64,000 nt of DNA from Sphingomonas jinjuensis (GTDB lineage Bacteria > Pseudomonadota > Alphaproteobacteria > Sphingomonadales > Sphingomonadaceae): positions 124,001 to 188,000 of the forward strand of contig NZ_JACIEV010000001.1 of the NCBI RefSeq assembly GCF_014197105.1. The letters run 5' to 3'. Under the pieces are notes generated by a model. That model searched no databases. It saw nothing but the letters and a program-made list of their open reading frames with translations, and had not been told where the DNA came from. This document shows, piece by piece, positions 52,923-61,897 of the stretch. The first letter of the stretch is position 1. Each line of letters begins with the position of its first letter. The position numbers were made by a program, and so were the translations under genes.

Positions 52923-54587
52923 CTACTTACCCTGCGCGCGCCAGCGCATGACGGTGCGGTGGATGATGCTGTCCTCGCCGCCGGTATCCCGCCACAGCTG
53001 CGAGAAGACGGGGTCGCCCGATGCGGGCCGCTTGTTCTCGTCGAGGCTGTCGAACGAGACGCGGATCGGGATGGCGACGCCCTCGCCGCAGACGATGCAT
53101 TCGCGGTTGCGCAGCGCGGGGATCGAATCGAGGAAGCTCTTCGCGCCTTCCGGCATCGCGGCGCGGACGAAGGCCTGGTCGCGTTCGTTGTTCAGGCGCA
53201 TCGCGATGATCGTGCCGCACTGCGACAGCACGCCTTCCTCCAGATCCGACGGCCGCTGGGTGATGAGGCCGAGCGAGACGCCGTACTTGCGGCCTTCCTT
53301 GGCGATGCGGCTGAGGATGCGGCCGACCGCCGACGTGGTGTTGCGCCCCGACGGGATGTAGCGGTGCGCCTCCTCGCAGACCAGCAGGATCGGGCGCTGC
53401 GGCTCGTTGCGCGACCAGATCGCGAAGTCGAACGTCATCCGTGCCAGCACCGCGACGACGACCGAGGTGATTTCCGACGGCACGCCCGACACGTCGACGA
53501 TCGAGATCGGCTTGCCGTCGCCGGGCATGCGGAACACGCGCGACAGGAAGGTGCTCATCGTGTCGGCGACCAGCATGCCGGAGAACATGAAGCCGTAGCG
53601 CGGATCGGCCTTTACCTCGTCGATCTTGGTCTTCAGCCGCAGATAGGGCGCGGTGTCGCCGGCGCGGTCCATCTTGCCCATTTCCTGGGTGATGAGGTTG
53701 GTCAGGTCGCTGAGCAGATAGGGGATCGGCGCGTCGACGGTCAGCTTCGCGATCTCCTGGCCGACGCGGTTCTTGGCGCGCGCGGCGAGCAGGCATTTGG
53801 CGAGGATGTCGGCGTCGAGCTGGCGATCGGCGCCCGCCGTGGTCAGGAAGACCTCGCAATGTTCCTCGAAGTTCATCAGCCAGTACGGCATCTGCAGGTT
53901 GGTGACGTCGTAGATCGCGCCGTTGGTGCGGAACGCCGAGGCATATTCGCCGTGCGGGTCGATCATGACGATATGACCCTCCGGCGCGAGCTGGCAGATC
54001 TTGTGCAGGATCAGCGCGGCGCTGGTCGACTTGCCGGTGCCGGTCGAACCGACGAGCGCGAAATGCTTGCCGAGGAGCGCGTCGATGTAGAGCGCGGCGC
54101 GGACGTCGTGGGTGGGATAGACGTTGCCGATCTCGATATGCGCGACGGTGTCGGCGGCGTAGATCTGCTTCAGGTCGGCGGTGGTGACCGGAAACGCCTC
54201 GCAGCCGGGCAGCGGATAGCGCGTCACGCCGCGACGGAAGTTGTAGAGCTTGCCGGTCAGCCGCTCCTGGTCGCCCTCGCCCAGGAAATCGATGTCCGCC
54301 TCGATCCAGGGGCTGTTGAGGTCGCCCAGCGACAGCCGGCGGATCGTCGCGATCAGCCACTGGCTGCCGAGCCGAACCTTGATCTGGCCGCCGACCTGGC
54401 CGGCGCTCGACACGACGGGATCGGGATGCGCCTCGATCCGCGCGATCGAATCGCGGTCGAGCAGCAACCGGCTGCTGGCGCCGGCGATCGAGACGACACA
54501 GCCGATCGCCGCACGCTCGTCGGGTACCGCGGCGGTGGCCAGCGCGGTCGCGTGTGCGAACACGCTGGGGTTCGGCATCTCGCTCAT
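52923..54587 (-). CDS. HerA-type ATPase/helicase
   Basis: 554-residue FtsK-HerA superfamily ATPase. An N-terminal HAS-barrel-like domain (about 30-160) is followed by Walker A GSTGTGKST (K186) and MIDPHGEYASAF. Walker B is PILLVCEEAHRYIP, followed by RNTTSAVGRILSRIAKEGRK and LGLITQRPSDL. HerA hexamers translocate on DNA, usually with the NurA nuclease for end resection; no NurA gene is beside it. ATG 54587 has GAGGAT about 9 nt upstream; the longer start at 54632 is less likely. It probably acts in DNA repair or defence. Confidence 0.88.
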   Translation of the reverse strand: MSEMPNPSVFAHATALATAAVPDERAAIGCVVSIAGASSRLLLDRDSIARIEAHPDPVVSSAGQVGGQIKVRLGSQWLIATIRRLSLGDLNSPWIEADIDFLGEGDQERLTGKLYNFRRGVTRYPLPGCEAFPVTTADLKQIYAADTVAHIEIGNVYPTHDVRAALYIDALLGKHFALVGSTGTGKSTSAALILHKICQLAPEGHIVMIDPHGEYASAFRTNGAIYDVTNLQMPYWLMNFEEHCEVFLTTAGADRQLDADILAKCLLAARAKNRVGQEIAKLTVDAPIPYLLSDLTNLITQEMGKMDRAGDTAPYLRLKTKIDEVKADPRYGFMFSGMLVADTMSTFLSRVFRMPGDGKPISIVDVSGVPSEITSVVVAVLARMTFDFAIWSRNEPQRPILLVCEEAHRYIPSGRNTTSAVGRILSRIAKEGRKYGVSLGLITQRPSDLEEGVLSQCGTIIAMRLNNERDQAFVRAAMPEGAKSFLDSIPALRNRECIVCGEGVAIPIRVSFDSLDENKRPASGDPVFSQLWRDTGGEDSIIHRTVMRWRAQGK

Positions 54588-54659
54588 GTACCGTGCATCC
54601 TCGTCGATCGACGGGCGCTGGGTGACACACAAAGCGTTAAGATGGCGTGAGGAATGCCC

Positions 54660-55427
54660 TCAGGCGCGGCGCCGGGCGACCTGTCCCGCGATCCAGCCCA
54701 ATGCCACCGACAGCGCCACCGCGACCAGTCCGTACAGCACCGACGAGCGGTCCGCCGCGCGGGCCACGAAGCGCTCGAACCCCGATTTGCGGATGTCGAT
54801 GTCGCGCACCGCGGCGGCCAGTACGCGGCCGTCGCGGATCAGGAAGGTTTCGGCGGTGAAACGCCCGACGGGAACGCGTGCGGGGATCGACACGCGGCCG
54901 CGATAGAGCACGCCATCGGTGATCTCGACCGCGCCCGGCGCCTCGACGTAGAGGCCAGCCCGGCGCTTCAGGTCGACGAGCCCGGCCTGGAAGCGGCGCT
55001 CGACATCCGACGTCGCGCTGGACGCGGGCGAGAGCTGAAGGCTGCCGAGCCCGAGTTCGTAGATCGCGCGCGTACGTTCGTCGACGATGCGCTCGATCGG
55101 CCGCGACGAGGCGACGGCGTAGAAGCTGGGCGCCGAACGATAGCGCAGCCGGGCGGCGTTGACCCAGATGCCGGCGACCTTCTCTTTCTCCCGCACCAGA
55201 ATCGACTGGGTCGGGCCCTTCACGACGACGACGATATCGGTCGGTGCCTCGCCCTTCGGCAACCGCCCGCCAGGATAGAGGATCGCGCCGAACAGCAGCA
55301 GTTCGGCGCCGGTGAAGCTGTAGACGATCTCGATATTGCGTTGCGAGACGTCGGGGACGAGCACGGGCTTGGCGCCGCTCTGCGCCATCAGCAGCGGCGC
55401 CATGAGAAGGAGCAGGCGGCGCTTCAC
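54660..55427 (-). CDS. TIGR02186-type membrane-anchored periplasmic protein
   Basis: 255-residue alphaproteobacterial protein of the TIGR02186 (Alph_Pro_TM) family. Signal peptide RRLLLLMAPLLMAQSG, a beta-rich periplasmic part (VPDVSQRNIEIVYSFTGAEL, VVVVKGPTQSILVREKEKVA, GIWVN) and a C-terminal helix (VLYGLVAVALSVALGWIAG) ending in Arg residues. The family is encoded with TauE/SafE exporters and probably assists sulfur-compound export. GTG 55427 shares GTGA with the TauE stop. The biochemical role is unknown. Confidence 0.87.
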   Translation of the reverse strand: MKRRLLLLMAPLLMAQSGAKPVLVPDVSQRNIEIVYSFTGAELLLFGAILYPGGRLPKGEAPTDIVVVVKGPTQSILVREKEKVAGIWVNAARLRYRSAPSFYAVASSRPIERIVDERTRAIYELGLGSLQLSPASSATSDVERRFQAGLVDLKRRAGLYVEAPGAVEITDGVLYRGRVSIPARVPVGRFTAETFLIRDGRVLAAAVRDIDIRKSGFERFVARAADRSSVLYGLVAVALSVALGWIAGQVARRRA

Positions 55428-56338
55428 GCGAGCTCGATCGAGAATATCTCCTCGGGCCGCCAGACGAGGCCGAGGAAGATGCGAAGGCCGACGAGCAGCA
55501 CGATGATCGCGAGCGCGAGGCGGAGATATTCGGGACGGACCCGCCCGGCGAAGCGCGCGCCGAGCTGCGCCCCCGTGACCGAGCCGATCAGGAGCAGGCC
55601 GGCGAGGACGATATCGACCGCCTTCGTCGTCGTCGCGTGGACCATCGTCGCGGCGGCGGTGACGAACAGCGTCTGGAACAGCGACGTGCCGACGACGACG
55701 CTGGTCGCCATGCCGAGCAGATAGATCATCGCCGGCACCAGGATGAAGCCGCCGCCGATGCCCAGCAGGATCGTCAGGATACCCGTCGCGAAGCCGAGCA
55801 GCAGCGGCGCGAGTGGCGAGATGTAGAGGCCGGAGGCGTAGAAGCGCGTGCGCAGCGGCAGCGCGGCGACCAGCGGGTGGTGGCGGCGCTTGCGGGGCTT
55901 GGGCGGCAGGCCGCGATGACGCTGGAGGATCGCGCCGCTCGCCTCGCGCGCCATCATCCCGCCGATCGAGCCGAGCATGACGACATAGACCACCGCGATG
56001 ACGGTATCGATCTGGCCCAGTTCCTGCAGCAGGCGGAACAGCCACGCGCCGAACAGCGAGCCGATGATGCCGCCGGCGACGAGGACGCCGCCCATCTTGA
56101 AATCGACCCCGCCGCGGCGGATGTGCGCGAACACGCCCGACACGCTGGCGCCGGTCACCTGGCTTGCCGACGAGGCGGCGGCGACGGTCGGCGGGATGCC
56201 ATAGACGATCAGCAGCGGCGTCGTCAGGAACCCGCCGCCGACCCCGAACATGCCCGACAACAGCCCGACGCCGAGCCCCAGCCCGACGATGACGAGCGCA
56301 TTCACCGACAGGTTGGCGATGGGCAGGTACAGGTCCAC
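55424..56338 (-). CDS. TauE/SafE sulfite exporter family permease
   Basis: 304-residue inner-membrane permease with about eight helices and two TauE repeats: LSGMFGVGGGFLTTPLLIVYG near 28 and LTILLGIGGGFILVPAMIYLLG near 190. A basic cytoplasmic loop (RGLPPKPRKRRHHP) separates the halves. The family exports sulfite, sulfoacetate or related organosulfur anions. The TIGR02186 gene follows with a four-base overlap; the pairing is conserved in alphaproteobacteria. Confidence 0.93.
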   Translation of the reverse strand: MDLYLPIANLSVNALVIVGLGLGVGLLSGMFGVGGGFLTTPLLIVYGIPPTVAAASSASQVTGASVSGVFAHIRRGGVDFKMGGVLVAGGIIGSLFGAWLFRLLQELGQIDTVIAVVYVVMLGSIGGMMAREASGAILQRHRGLPPKPRKRRHHPLVAALPLRTRFYASGLYISPLAPLLLGFATGILTILLGIGGGFILVPAMIYLLGMATSVVVGTSLFQTLFVTAAATMVHATTTKAVDIVLAGLLLIGSVTGAQLGARFAGRVRPEYLRLALAIIVLLVGLRIFLGLVWRPEEIFSIELA

Positions 56339-56386
56339 GGCCGCGATCGTTACCGGAGGCGGAGGGCGAGGGCCAGAGCGCCCGCC

Positions 56387-56827
56387 CTATCCGCGGCGGA
56401 CCAGCACCACGCCGATCAGGATCATCGCCAAGCCGGCGAGCTTGCCGGGTCCCAGCGACGCGACCGGCAGGCCAAGCCAGCCGCGATCGTCGATCACCGC
56501 CGCGGCGACGAGCTGGCTGGCGATGGCGATGGCAAGCGCCGTGGCGAGCCCGAGCCGGGGCGCCGCGAACGCCATCGCGGCGACGAAGAAGGCGCCGTAG
56601 AAGCCACCCGCCAGCGTCCATGCCGGCGCCTGGCGCAGCATGGCGGGCGCGGTACGGTCCGCCACTGCCCAGACGGCGGCGAGCGCGGCGGTGCCGATGG
56701 CGAACGACGTCAGCGCGGCCAGGATCACCGATCCGGTGGCGCGGCCGAGCGCGGCGTTGGTCGGCGCCTGCACCGCGAGCATGACGCCGGCGACGAGCAT
56801 GGTGAAGGCGGGCAGGATCGCGGCCAT
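56387..56827 (-). CDS. DMT-superfamily small membrane protein (YdcZ/DUF606)
   Basis: 146-residue membrane protein with five helices, matching the YdcZ/DUF606 family of the drug/metabolite transporter group. Text: PAFTMLVAGVMLAVQAPTNA, ALTSFAIGTAALAAVWAV, FYGAFFVAAMAFAAPRLG and LAGLAMILIGVVLVRRG. Members are half-size transporters that probably form dimers. Substrate unknown. It lies 48 bases upstream of the TauE gene on the same strand. Confidence 0.88.
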   Translation of the reverse strand: MAAILPAFTMLVAGVMLAVQAPTNAALGRATGSVILAALTSFAIGTAALAAVWAVADRTAPAMLRQAPAWTLAGGFYGAFFVAAMAFAAPRLGLATALAIAIASQLVAAAVIDDRGWLGLPVASLGPGKLAGLAMILIGVVLVRRG

Positions 56828-56883
56828 GCGCCGGGCCTATCGGGGCGATGTCGGGCAGGCAAGCGGTGGCGCTCGCCCCCCTC

Positions 56884-56960
56884 GTCATGCTGACCTTGTT
56901 TCAGCATCCCCCGCCATAGCTCGCCGCCAGGACATGCTGGAACGAGTTCAGCATGGCGGG
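56884..56960. repeat. Inverted repeat element, TTGTTTCAGCATC family
   Basis: TCATGCTGACCTTGTTTCAG on the left and CATGCTGGAACGAGTTCAGC on the right are inverted relatives over 77 bases. Same family as 52752-52837. It lies between the DMT gene and the NfrA-like gene, both on the minus strand. Confidence 0.75.
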
Positions 56961-56983
56961 AGGACCCCTTCGTTGGCGGTTAC

Positions 56984-57967
56984 CTAAAAATCGGTGCCCA
57001 GCGACAGCGCCGGCCCCGATCCCGGCCGCGCCCGTCCGGCGACGCGTTCACGCCAATCGGCGGTCAGCCGCAGCCGGCGCCCCGCGACCGGCACCGCAAG
57101 CCCCAGCGTCGGCCCGATATCGGCGCGCGCCGCGCCGCGCTGCCCCCCTGCCCAGGCGCCGGCTCCGATGTCGAGCCGCCAGCCTGCCCGCTCGACCAGC
57201 GGCAGCGTCAGTCGCGCCGAGCCATCCGCGAACGGCTCGACCCGGCCGCGTGCCACGGCGCCTCCCTGGGCATAGCCCTCCAGCTCGATCGGCCCCGCCA
57301 CGCGGGTCGGGGCGATACCGCCGACGACGAGCAATGCCGGCCCCGACCGGCCCCCGTCGAGCGCGATGCGCTGCTCGGCGATGACGTGAAGGGGCAGCGC
57401 CGTCGGTTGCCAGTCGATGCCCAGCCCCGCCTCACGCCCCCGCCCCGACAGCGGCGCCGCGAGCCGTGCCGACAGCGCCAGCCGACGGCGGCGGTCGATC
57501 ATGTAGGTGGCGCGCAATCCCGTCTGAGAGGCGCCAAGCTGGCCCCCGAGCAACGCCGAAGCGTTGCCGCCCCGCGCGATCGCCCAGGCGCTGACCGCCC
57601 AGCGCTTGGGGGGTAGCGCCAGCGGCGGCGGCGCGACCGGCGGCGGGATGGCGGGAGCGGCCGGGACGTGGCCGCCCAGCGGGGGCGATCCTGCGGCGGG
57701 GACAGCGGTAGGGGACGCGGCGCGGGGCACGATCGGCAGCCGATGGCGCGGCGCGTGCCCCAAGCGGACAGGCGCGGGAACCACCTGCACGGCAACGACG
57801 CGGCCTGGCCGCGGGCGAAGGGGTCGTTCCACCGGCACAGCCTCGGCCACGCCGACCAGCGCCGCCGGTCCTGGGGGCTCGCCTTCCGGCCACAGCGCGA
57901 CCGCGCGCAGCGACGTCCAGCCGAGCAGGACGATGGCCAGGAAACGCAGCGGACGCCCCCCGGTCAT
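56984..57967 (-). CDS. NfrA C-terminal-domain-like outer-membrane protein, without TPR part
   Basis: 327-residue exported protein. Signal-like start MTGGRPLRFLAIVLLGWTSL, then a Pro/Ala-rich low-complexity part (about 30-120). A beta-barrel follows: ALSARLAAPLSGRGREAGLG, IDWQPTALPLHVIAEQRIAL, GAGAWAGGQRGAARADIGPT and LTADWRERVAGRARPGSGPA, ending SLGTDF. These segments resemble the C-terminal domain of phage-N4 adsorption protein A (NfrA). The large TPR part of NfrA is absent. Its ATG overlaps the stop of the NfrB-like gene (ATGA), so the two form a pair. Confidence 0.7.
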   Translation of the reverse strand: MTGGRPLRFLAIVLLGWTSLRAVALWPEGEPPGPAALVGVAEAVPVERPLRPRPGRVVAVQVVPAPVRLGHAPRHRLPIVPRAASPTAVPAAGSPPLGGHVPAAPAIPPPVAPPPLALPPKRWAVSAWAIARGGNASALLGGQLGASQTGLRATYMIDRRRRLALSARLAAPLSGRGREAGLGIDWQPTALPLHVIAEQRIALDGGRSGPALLVVGGIAPTRVAGPIELEGYAQGGAVARGRVEPFADGSARLTLPLVERAGWRLDIGAGAWAGGQRGAARADIGPTLGLAVPVAGRRLRLTADWRERVAGRARPGSGPALSLGTDF

Positions 57968-59337
57968 CGGGTCGTACCGTCCAGGGCCGGAAATGCATGC
58001 TGCGTCTTGTCCCACTGCGGCAGGCCACCGCGCAGGATCACCCAATAGCGGGCCATCGCCCGCGGCGCCGCCATCAGCGCAATGATGTTGCCGACGACGA
58101 AGCGCGGCAGTGCCAGCATGCCCTGGCGCCAGCCGTAGCAGCGCCAGGTGAACGCCACGCGCAGCGCCAGCCGCCACACGAGCAGCGCCGTCGTCACCGA
58201 CATCAGCCACTGCGCCAGCGCATCGCCGCCCGTCGGCACCCCGACCGCCCAATGGACGATCGGCTGCATCCCCCACAACAGCATCGCCGCATAGGCCACC
58301 GCCAGCACGAGCACCGCCAGCGGCCCGCGGCGGTCACGCATCCGCATCCAATGGTCCGCGACCGCCCCCGCGCGTGCCCAGCCGGTCCGATCCCAGCCCG
58401 CCAGCGCGATGCCGGTCATCCACCGCGCCTTCTGCCGCGTCGCCGCTGCGATCGTGGCGGGGAAATAGGCGCGGATGGCGATCAGCTCGCCATCCCCATC
58501 TTCGACGCGCGCGAAGACGCCGCGTCCGCCGCACTCGGCGATACGCAGGCCAAGTTCATAGTCCTCGGTCAGGCTGGCGGCGTCGAACGGATCACCGCCA
58601 CGCTCGGCCGCGATGGCGGCGAGCATCGGCACCGCGATCGCGCAGCCTGTTCCCGCCAGCGGCATCGCCGCCGCGATCGCGGTGCGCACCACCATCTGGC
58701 TGCTGTGGCTGGTCGCGAACTCGTCGGCATAATGGCCGGAGATGAGCGGCGATCCGGGAACGACGAGCGGCAGCACCGGCAATTGGACCACCGCATGCTC
58801 GCCGATCAACGCATCGAACAGGCGAAGCTCGGCGGGATGGACGACATCCTCGGCGTCGTGGATCACCACCGCCTTGGTCGCACGCCCCTCGCAGGCGTCA
58901 TCGGCGATCAGCGCGCGCCATAGCGTATTGAGATTATCGGCCTTGGTCGTGGGGCCGTCGCGCTCGCCGATGACGAGGCGGACGCGCGAATCATGGCCGG
59001 CGACGCTGGCGGCGGCGTCGATCGTCGCCCGATCGTTGGGATAGAGGCCGATGTAGAGGCGATAATCGGGGTGATCGAGCCGCGCGAGCGCCGCCGCAAT
59101 CATCTGCCCGATCACCGCCGCCTCGTCCCAGGCACCGACCAGCACCGCCATCCGGCCCGGTGTGGACGGCATCGGAATATCGGCAAGTCGTTGACGTCGC
59201 GCCTTCTTGTCGACGATGCGCCGGACAATATAGACGATGTCGACGATGAGGTCGTCGAGACCGCCGATCAGGAAACCGGTTGCCGCGAACAGCATCGTCT
59301 CACGCGTGAGCGCGTCGAACAGTACCAACCCGTCCAA
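57964..59337 (-). CDS. NfrB-like membrane glycosyltransferase, without the MshEN domain
   Basis: 457-residue GT2 enzyme close to the first half of phage-N4 adsorption protein B (NfrB). An N-terminal helix (TMLFAATGFLIGGLDDLIVD) is followed by AVLVGAWDEAAVIGQMI, TTKADNLNTLWRAL, VVIHDAEDVVHPAELRLFDA (DxE-type site), TEDYELGLRIAE and RQKARWMTGIALAGW. Three to four C-terminal helices close it. NfrB of E. coli is about 745 residues with a c-di-GMP-binding MshEN domain at the C-terminus; here that part is missing. The start is TTG 59337. The 274-bp upstream spacer shows no gene. Confidence 0.85.
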   Translation of the reverse strand: MDGLVLFDALTRETMLFAATGFLIGGLDDLIVDIVYIVRRIVDKKARRQRLADIPMPSTPGRMAVLVGAWDEAAVIGQMIAAALARLDHPDYRLYIGLYPNDRATIDAAASVAGHDSRVRLVIGERDGPTTKADNLNTLWRALIADDACEGRATKAVVIHDAEDVVHPAELRLFDALIGEHAVVQLPVLPLVVPGSPLISGHYADEFATSHSSQMVVRTAIAAAMPLAGTGCAIAVPMLAAIAAERGGDPFDAASLTEDYELGLRIAECGGRGVFARVEDGDGELIAIRAYFPATIAAATRQKARWMTGIALAGWDRTGWARAGAVADHWMRMRDRRGPLAVLVLAVAYAAMLLWGMQPIVHWAVGVPTGGDALAQWLMSVTTALLVWRLALRVAFTWRCYGWRQGMLALPRFVVGNIIALMAAPRAMARYWVILRGGLPQWDKTQHAFPALDGTTR

Positions 59338-59611
59338 GACGCCGCCCCCCCGCCCGTCGTGATCCTCATGACGTGGCGCAGCGGCGCCGCATCATGCAAC
59401 GAAGATCTTTGGCGATGTTACGTCTTATTTCTGGACGAGGTGCAACCGACGAGACGCCAGGATTCGCACAAGTCGTTGGATGGTAGCGAGAACAAAAGTT
59501 GCGCTGACGCGTTGGCCGCATCGATCCCTTCCCCTTTCGGGATCGGTGCCGACCCAAGCACGGCACGGCCGCGTCGGCGCATCGCCGGCGCGGCCAAACG
59601 CCGCTCAGCCG

Positions 59612-60088
59612 TTACGGCGTATCGCGTCCGCCGCCCGTGCCGTCGGCACGCGCGCCCGCGGCGCCGACCGTGCCGATGTTGCCGAACAGATCCTCGAAGA
59701 TGCCGCGCTTCTTGCCCAGCGTCGGCGTTTCCTTGCCCGACGGGCTGAGGCTTGCCACCTGCTCCAGCCCGGTGCGGGTGATCGAGGTGACGTTGCCGGC
59801 CTGGTCGAAGGTCAGCTTCAGCGTGATCTGCGCGTTCGGCTTCGGTTTCTGAAAGGCGAGGTTGCGGGTGTCGCGAGCGACGTAATACCAGTCCTGCGCG
59901 CCGAACTGGCTGGCGAAGGTCGGCCGCCCCAGCGTCTGTTGCACCGACTGGCGGTTGTCGACGCCTGGCTGAACCGAGTTCACGAGGTCGACGTCGACGA
60001 TATAGCCCTGGTGCGCGCGCAGCGGCGTACACGCGGCGGCGGCCATGCCCAGCAGAAGTATGCCCGTGCGGGCCAGCGATACGCTCAT
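59612..60088 (-). CDS. bamE: Outer-membrane assembly lipoprotein BamE
   Basis: 158-residue lipoprotein of the beta-barrel assembly machinery. Lipobox GMAAAAC, then the SmpA/OmlA fold: HQGYIVDVDLVNSVQPGVDN, VQQTLGRPTFASQFGAQDWY, AQITLKLTFDQAGNVTSI. The C-terminal tail (GKKRGIFEDLFGNIGTVGA) is the alphaproteobacterial extension. GGAG 6 nt before ATG 60088 fixes the start. It is divergent from the Cbp3 gene across 116 bases, a conserved neighbourhood in sphingomonads. Confidence 0.94.
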   Translation of the reverse strand: MSVSLARTGILLLGMAAAACTPLRAHQGYIVDVDLVNSVQPGVDNRQSVQQTLGRPTFASQFGAQDWYYVARDTRNLAFQKPKPNAQITLKLTFDQAGNVTSITRTGLEQVASLSPSGKETPTLGKKRGIFEDLFGNIGTVGAAGARADGTGGGRDTP

Positions 60089-60204
60089 TACCATCTCCGC
60101 ACAGGATGCTGCCGTCGATTGCATCCCTCGTGGTTCGGCTCGATATGCGAGGACAGGGGCGGGCACAAGCCGCGCCGACATCGCCGGGACGAAGGACGAC
60201 ACGC

Positions 60205-60711
60205 GTGGGTTGGTTGGGGAAGCTGTTGGGAGAGAAGCCGGACGAGGCGCTGCCGGCCTATAATGCGGTCGTGCTGCGCGGCCGCGCCGAGCATTGGTAT
60301 CTGGCGGGCGGCGTGCCCGACACCGTCGACGGCCGCTTCGACGCGATCGCCGCAGTGCTGGCGATGGTGCTGCTGCGGCTGGAACAGGATCCCGCCGCCG
60401 CCAAGGCGCAGGTGGCGCTGACCGAGCGTTTCGTCGACGACATGGACGGCCAGCTGCGCGAGATCGGCATCGGTGACATCGTCGTCGGCAAGCATATCGG
60501 CAAGATGATGAGCATGCTGGGTGGACGGCTGGGCGCATATCGCGACGGGCTGGCGGCGGGCGACCTGAAGCCGGCGCTCCAGCGCAACCTGTATCGCGGC
60601 GCACCGCCGTCAGATGCGGCGGTGGCGCATGCCGCCGACGAGCTGACGCATTTCTATCGCGCGCTCGAGGCGACGCCGACATCGGCAATCATCGCGGGAG
60701 AGCTGCCGTGA
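60205..60711 (+). CDS. Ubiquinol-cytochrome c chaperone family protein (Cbp3-like)
   Basis: 168-residue cytosolic protein of the Ubiq_cyt_C_chap family, needed in relatives for assembly of the cytochrome bc1 complex. Motifs: GKLLGEKPDEALPAYNAVVL, AEHWYLAGGVPDTVDGRFDA, RFVDDMDGQLREIGIGDIVV and GKHIGKMMSMLGGRLGAY. GTG 60205 has AAGGA 8 nt upstream; longer frames from 60106 are unlikely. It overlaps the next start (GTGA). Confidence 0.92.
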   Translation: MGWLGKLLGEKPDEALPAYNAVVLRGRAEHWYLAGGVPDTVDGRFDAIAAVLAMVLLRLEQDPAAAKAQVALTERFVDDMDGQLREIGIGDIVVGKHIGKMMSMLGGRLGAYRDGLAAGDLKPALQRNLYRGAPPSDAAVAHAADELTHFYRALEATPTSAIIAGELP

Positions 60712-61226
60712 CGCCCGAATTCAGCCGGGTCGAGCGGCTCGATACGATCGGCGAGCGCGAGCACGCGGTCGAGATCGCCGCCACCGCCGACGAGCGTGCG
60801 GGCCTGGCGGCGCGATTTGGCCTGCTGTCGGTCAATGCGCTCGAAGGCCGCTTCACGGTCCGCCGCGAAGCCGCGGGGATCACGGTGCGTGGGCGCGTGA
60901 CCGCCGACGTCGTCCAGGCCTGTTCGGTGACCGGGGAACCGTTGCCGGCCAAACTGGACGAGCCGGTCGCGCTGCTGTTCGTCGAGGCGTTCGGCGAGGG
61001 TGACGAGGAGGTCGAGCTGGCCGGCGATGCGCTCGACACCGTCGAGATCGAGGGCGGCGGGATCGACCTGGGCGAGGCGGCGGCGGAGACGATGGCGCTG
61101 GCGCTCGACCCGTTTCCGCGCAGCCCCAATGCCGAGGCGGCGCTGAAGGCGGCCGGCGTGCTGGGCGAGGACGAGGTCGGGCCGTTCAGCGGGTTGAAGG
61201 CCCTTAAGGACAAGCTGGAGGGGTAG
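60708..61226 (+). CDS. DUF177/YceD family protein
   Basis: 172-residue protein of the YceD family (large-ribosomal-subunit RNA accumulation protein). Typical features: FTVRREAAGITVRGRVTADV, VQACSVTGEPLPAKLDEPV, VEIEGGGIDLGEAAAETMAL and ALDPFPRSPNAE. Elsewhere the gene precedes rpmF or plsX; here it closes a two-gene operon with Cbp3 and is followed by a repeat element. GTG start overlapping the Cbp3 stop. Confidence 0.93.
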   Translation: MTPEFSRVERLDTIGEREHAVEIAATADERAGLAARFGLLSVNALEGRFTVRREAAGITVRGRVTADVVQACSVTGEPLPAKLDEPVALLFVEAFGEGDEEVELAGDALDTVEIEGGGIDLGEAAAETMALALDPFPRSPNAEAALKAAGVLGEDEVGPFSGLKALKDKLEG

Positions 61227-61228
61227 CT

Positions 61229-61334
61229 ACCACCCCGGCAAGGCCCGGGCCCAAGTGCAACCCGGAACTTGATGAAGGGCTGCGCGCCGACGCATCCGTC
61301 TCGCCGCCGGGCCCCGGCCTTCGCCGGGGTGGTG
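61229..61334. repeat. Inverted repeat element, CCACCCCGGC family
   Basis: TACCACCCCGGCAAGGCC on the left and CCGGCCTTCGCCGGGGTGGT on the right are imperfect inverted arms across 106 bases. Related to 36163-36268. It fills the space between the convergent YceD and SixA-type genes. Confidence 0.8.
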
Positions 61335-61340
61335 CTGGGA

Positions 61341-61880
61341 TCAGCCCTCGTCCGGGCCCAGCGACGCGTCCAGATCGCGCGGGCGGATGAAGCGGGTCAG
61401 CGTCGCGCCGCCGGGCTTGGCGTCGCCCCAGCGATCCGCCCCCAAGGCCAGCTCGGCGAGCGTCGCGGTGGGATATTTTTCCTCGACCGCGTCGCGCAGC
61501 GCATCGTCGCTGTCACCGGCCAGGAGCAGCACGAGCTCTTCCAGCCCCGGGTTATGGCCGACGAGCAGCACACGGCTCAGCGTGTCGGGCAGCTCGCGGA
61601 CCACATCGAGCAACGTCGCCGCCGAGGCGAGATACAGCCGCCGGTCCCATGCAGGGGCCAGCGTGCGGCCATAGCCGCTCTCGACCTCTTCGAGCGTCTG
61701 TTCGACGCGCACCGCGGGCGAGGCGATGATATGGTCGAAGTCGAGGTCGATCTGGCGCCAGTGGCGACCCATCGCGATCGCGGCGCGGCGCCCCTTGGCA
61801 TTCAGCGGACGATCGAAGTCGCGGGCGACCGGATCGTCCCACCCCGACTTGGCGTGGCGCAGCAGCGTCAGCGTCTTCAT
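61341..61880 (-). CDS. SixA-type histidine phosphatase
   Basis: 179-residue phosphohistidine phosphatase of the histidine-phosphatase superfamily. The active-site motif is TLLRHAKSGWDD (R8, H9), with the RHA form typical of SixA rather than RHG. The second histidine lies in LLVGHNPGLEELVLLL. ATG 61880 begins at the conserved MKTLTLLRHAK. A longer ATG at 61898 overlaps the helicase stop (TGATG). GGAGG lies 11 nt upstream. Confidence 0.92.
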   Translation of the reverse strand: MKTLTLLRHAKSGWDDPVARDFDRPLNAKGRRAAIAMGRHWRQIDLDFDHIIASPAVRVEQTLEEVESGYGRTLAPAWDRRLYLASAATLLDVVRELPDTLSRVLLVGHNPGLEELVLLLAGDSDDALRDAVEEKYPTATLAELALGADRWGDAKPGGATLTRFIRPRDLDASLGPDEG

Positions 61881-61897
61881 GGGTGGCCTAACCTCCA

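Noticed and set aside
52959..54650. 563-codon + strand frame and a 567-codon minus frame across HerA
   Set aside because: Neither has a domain, while the chosen frame has Walker A, Walker B and the HerA motifs.
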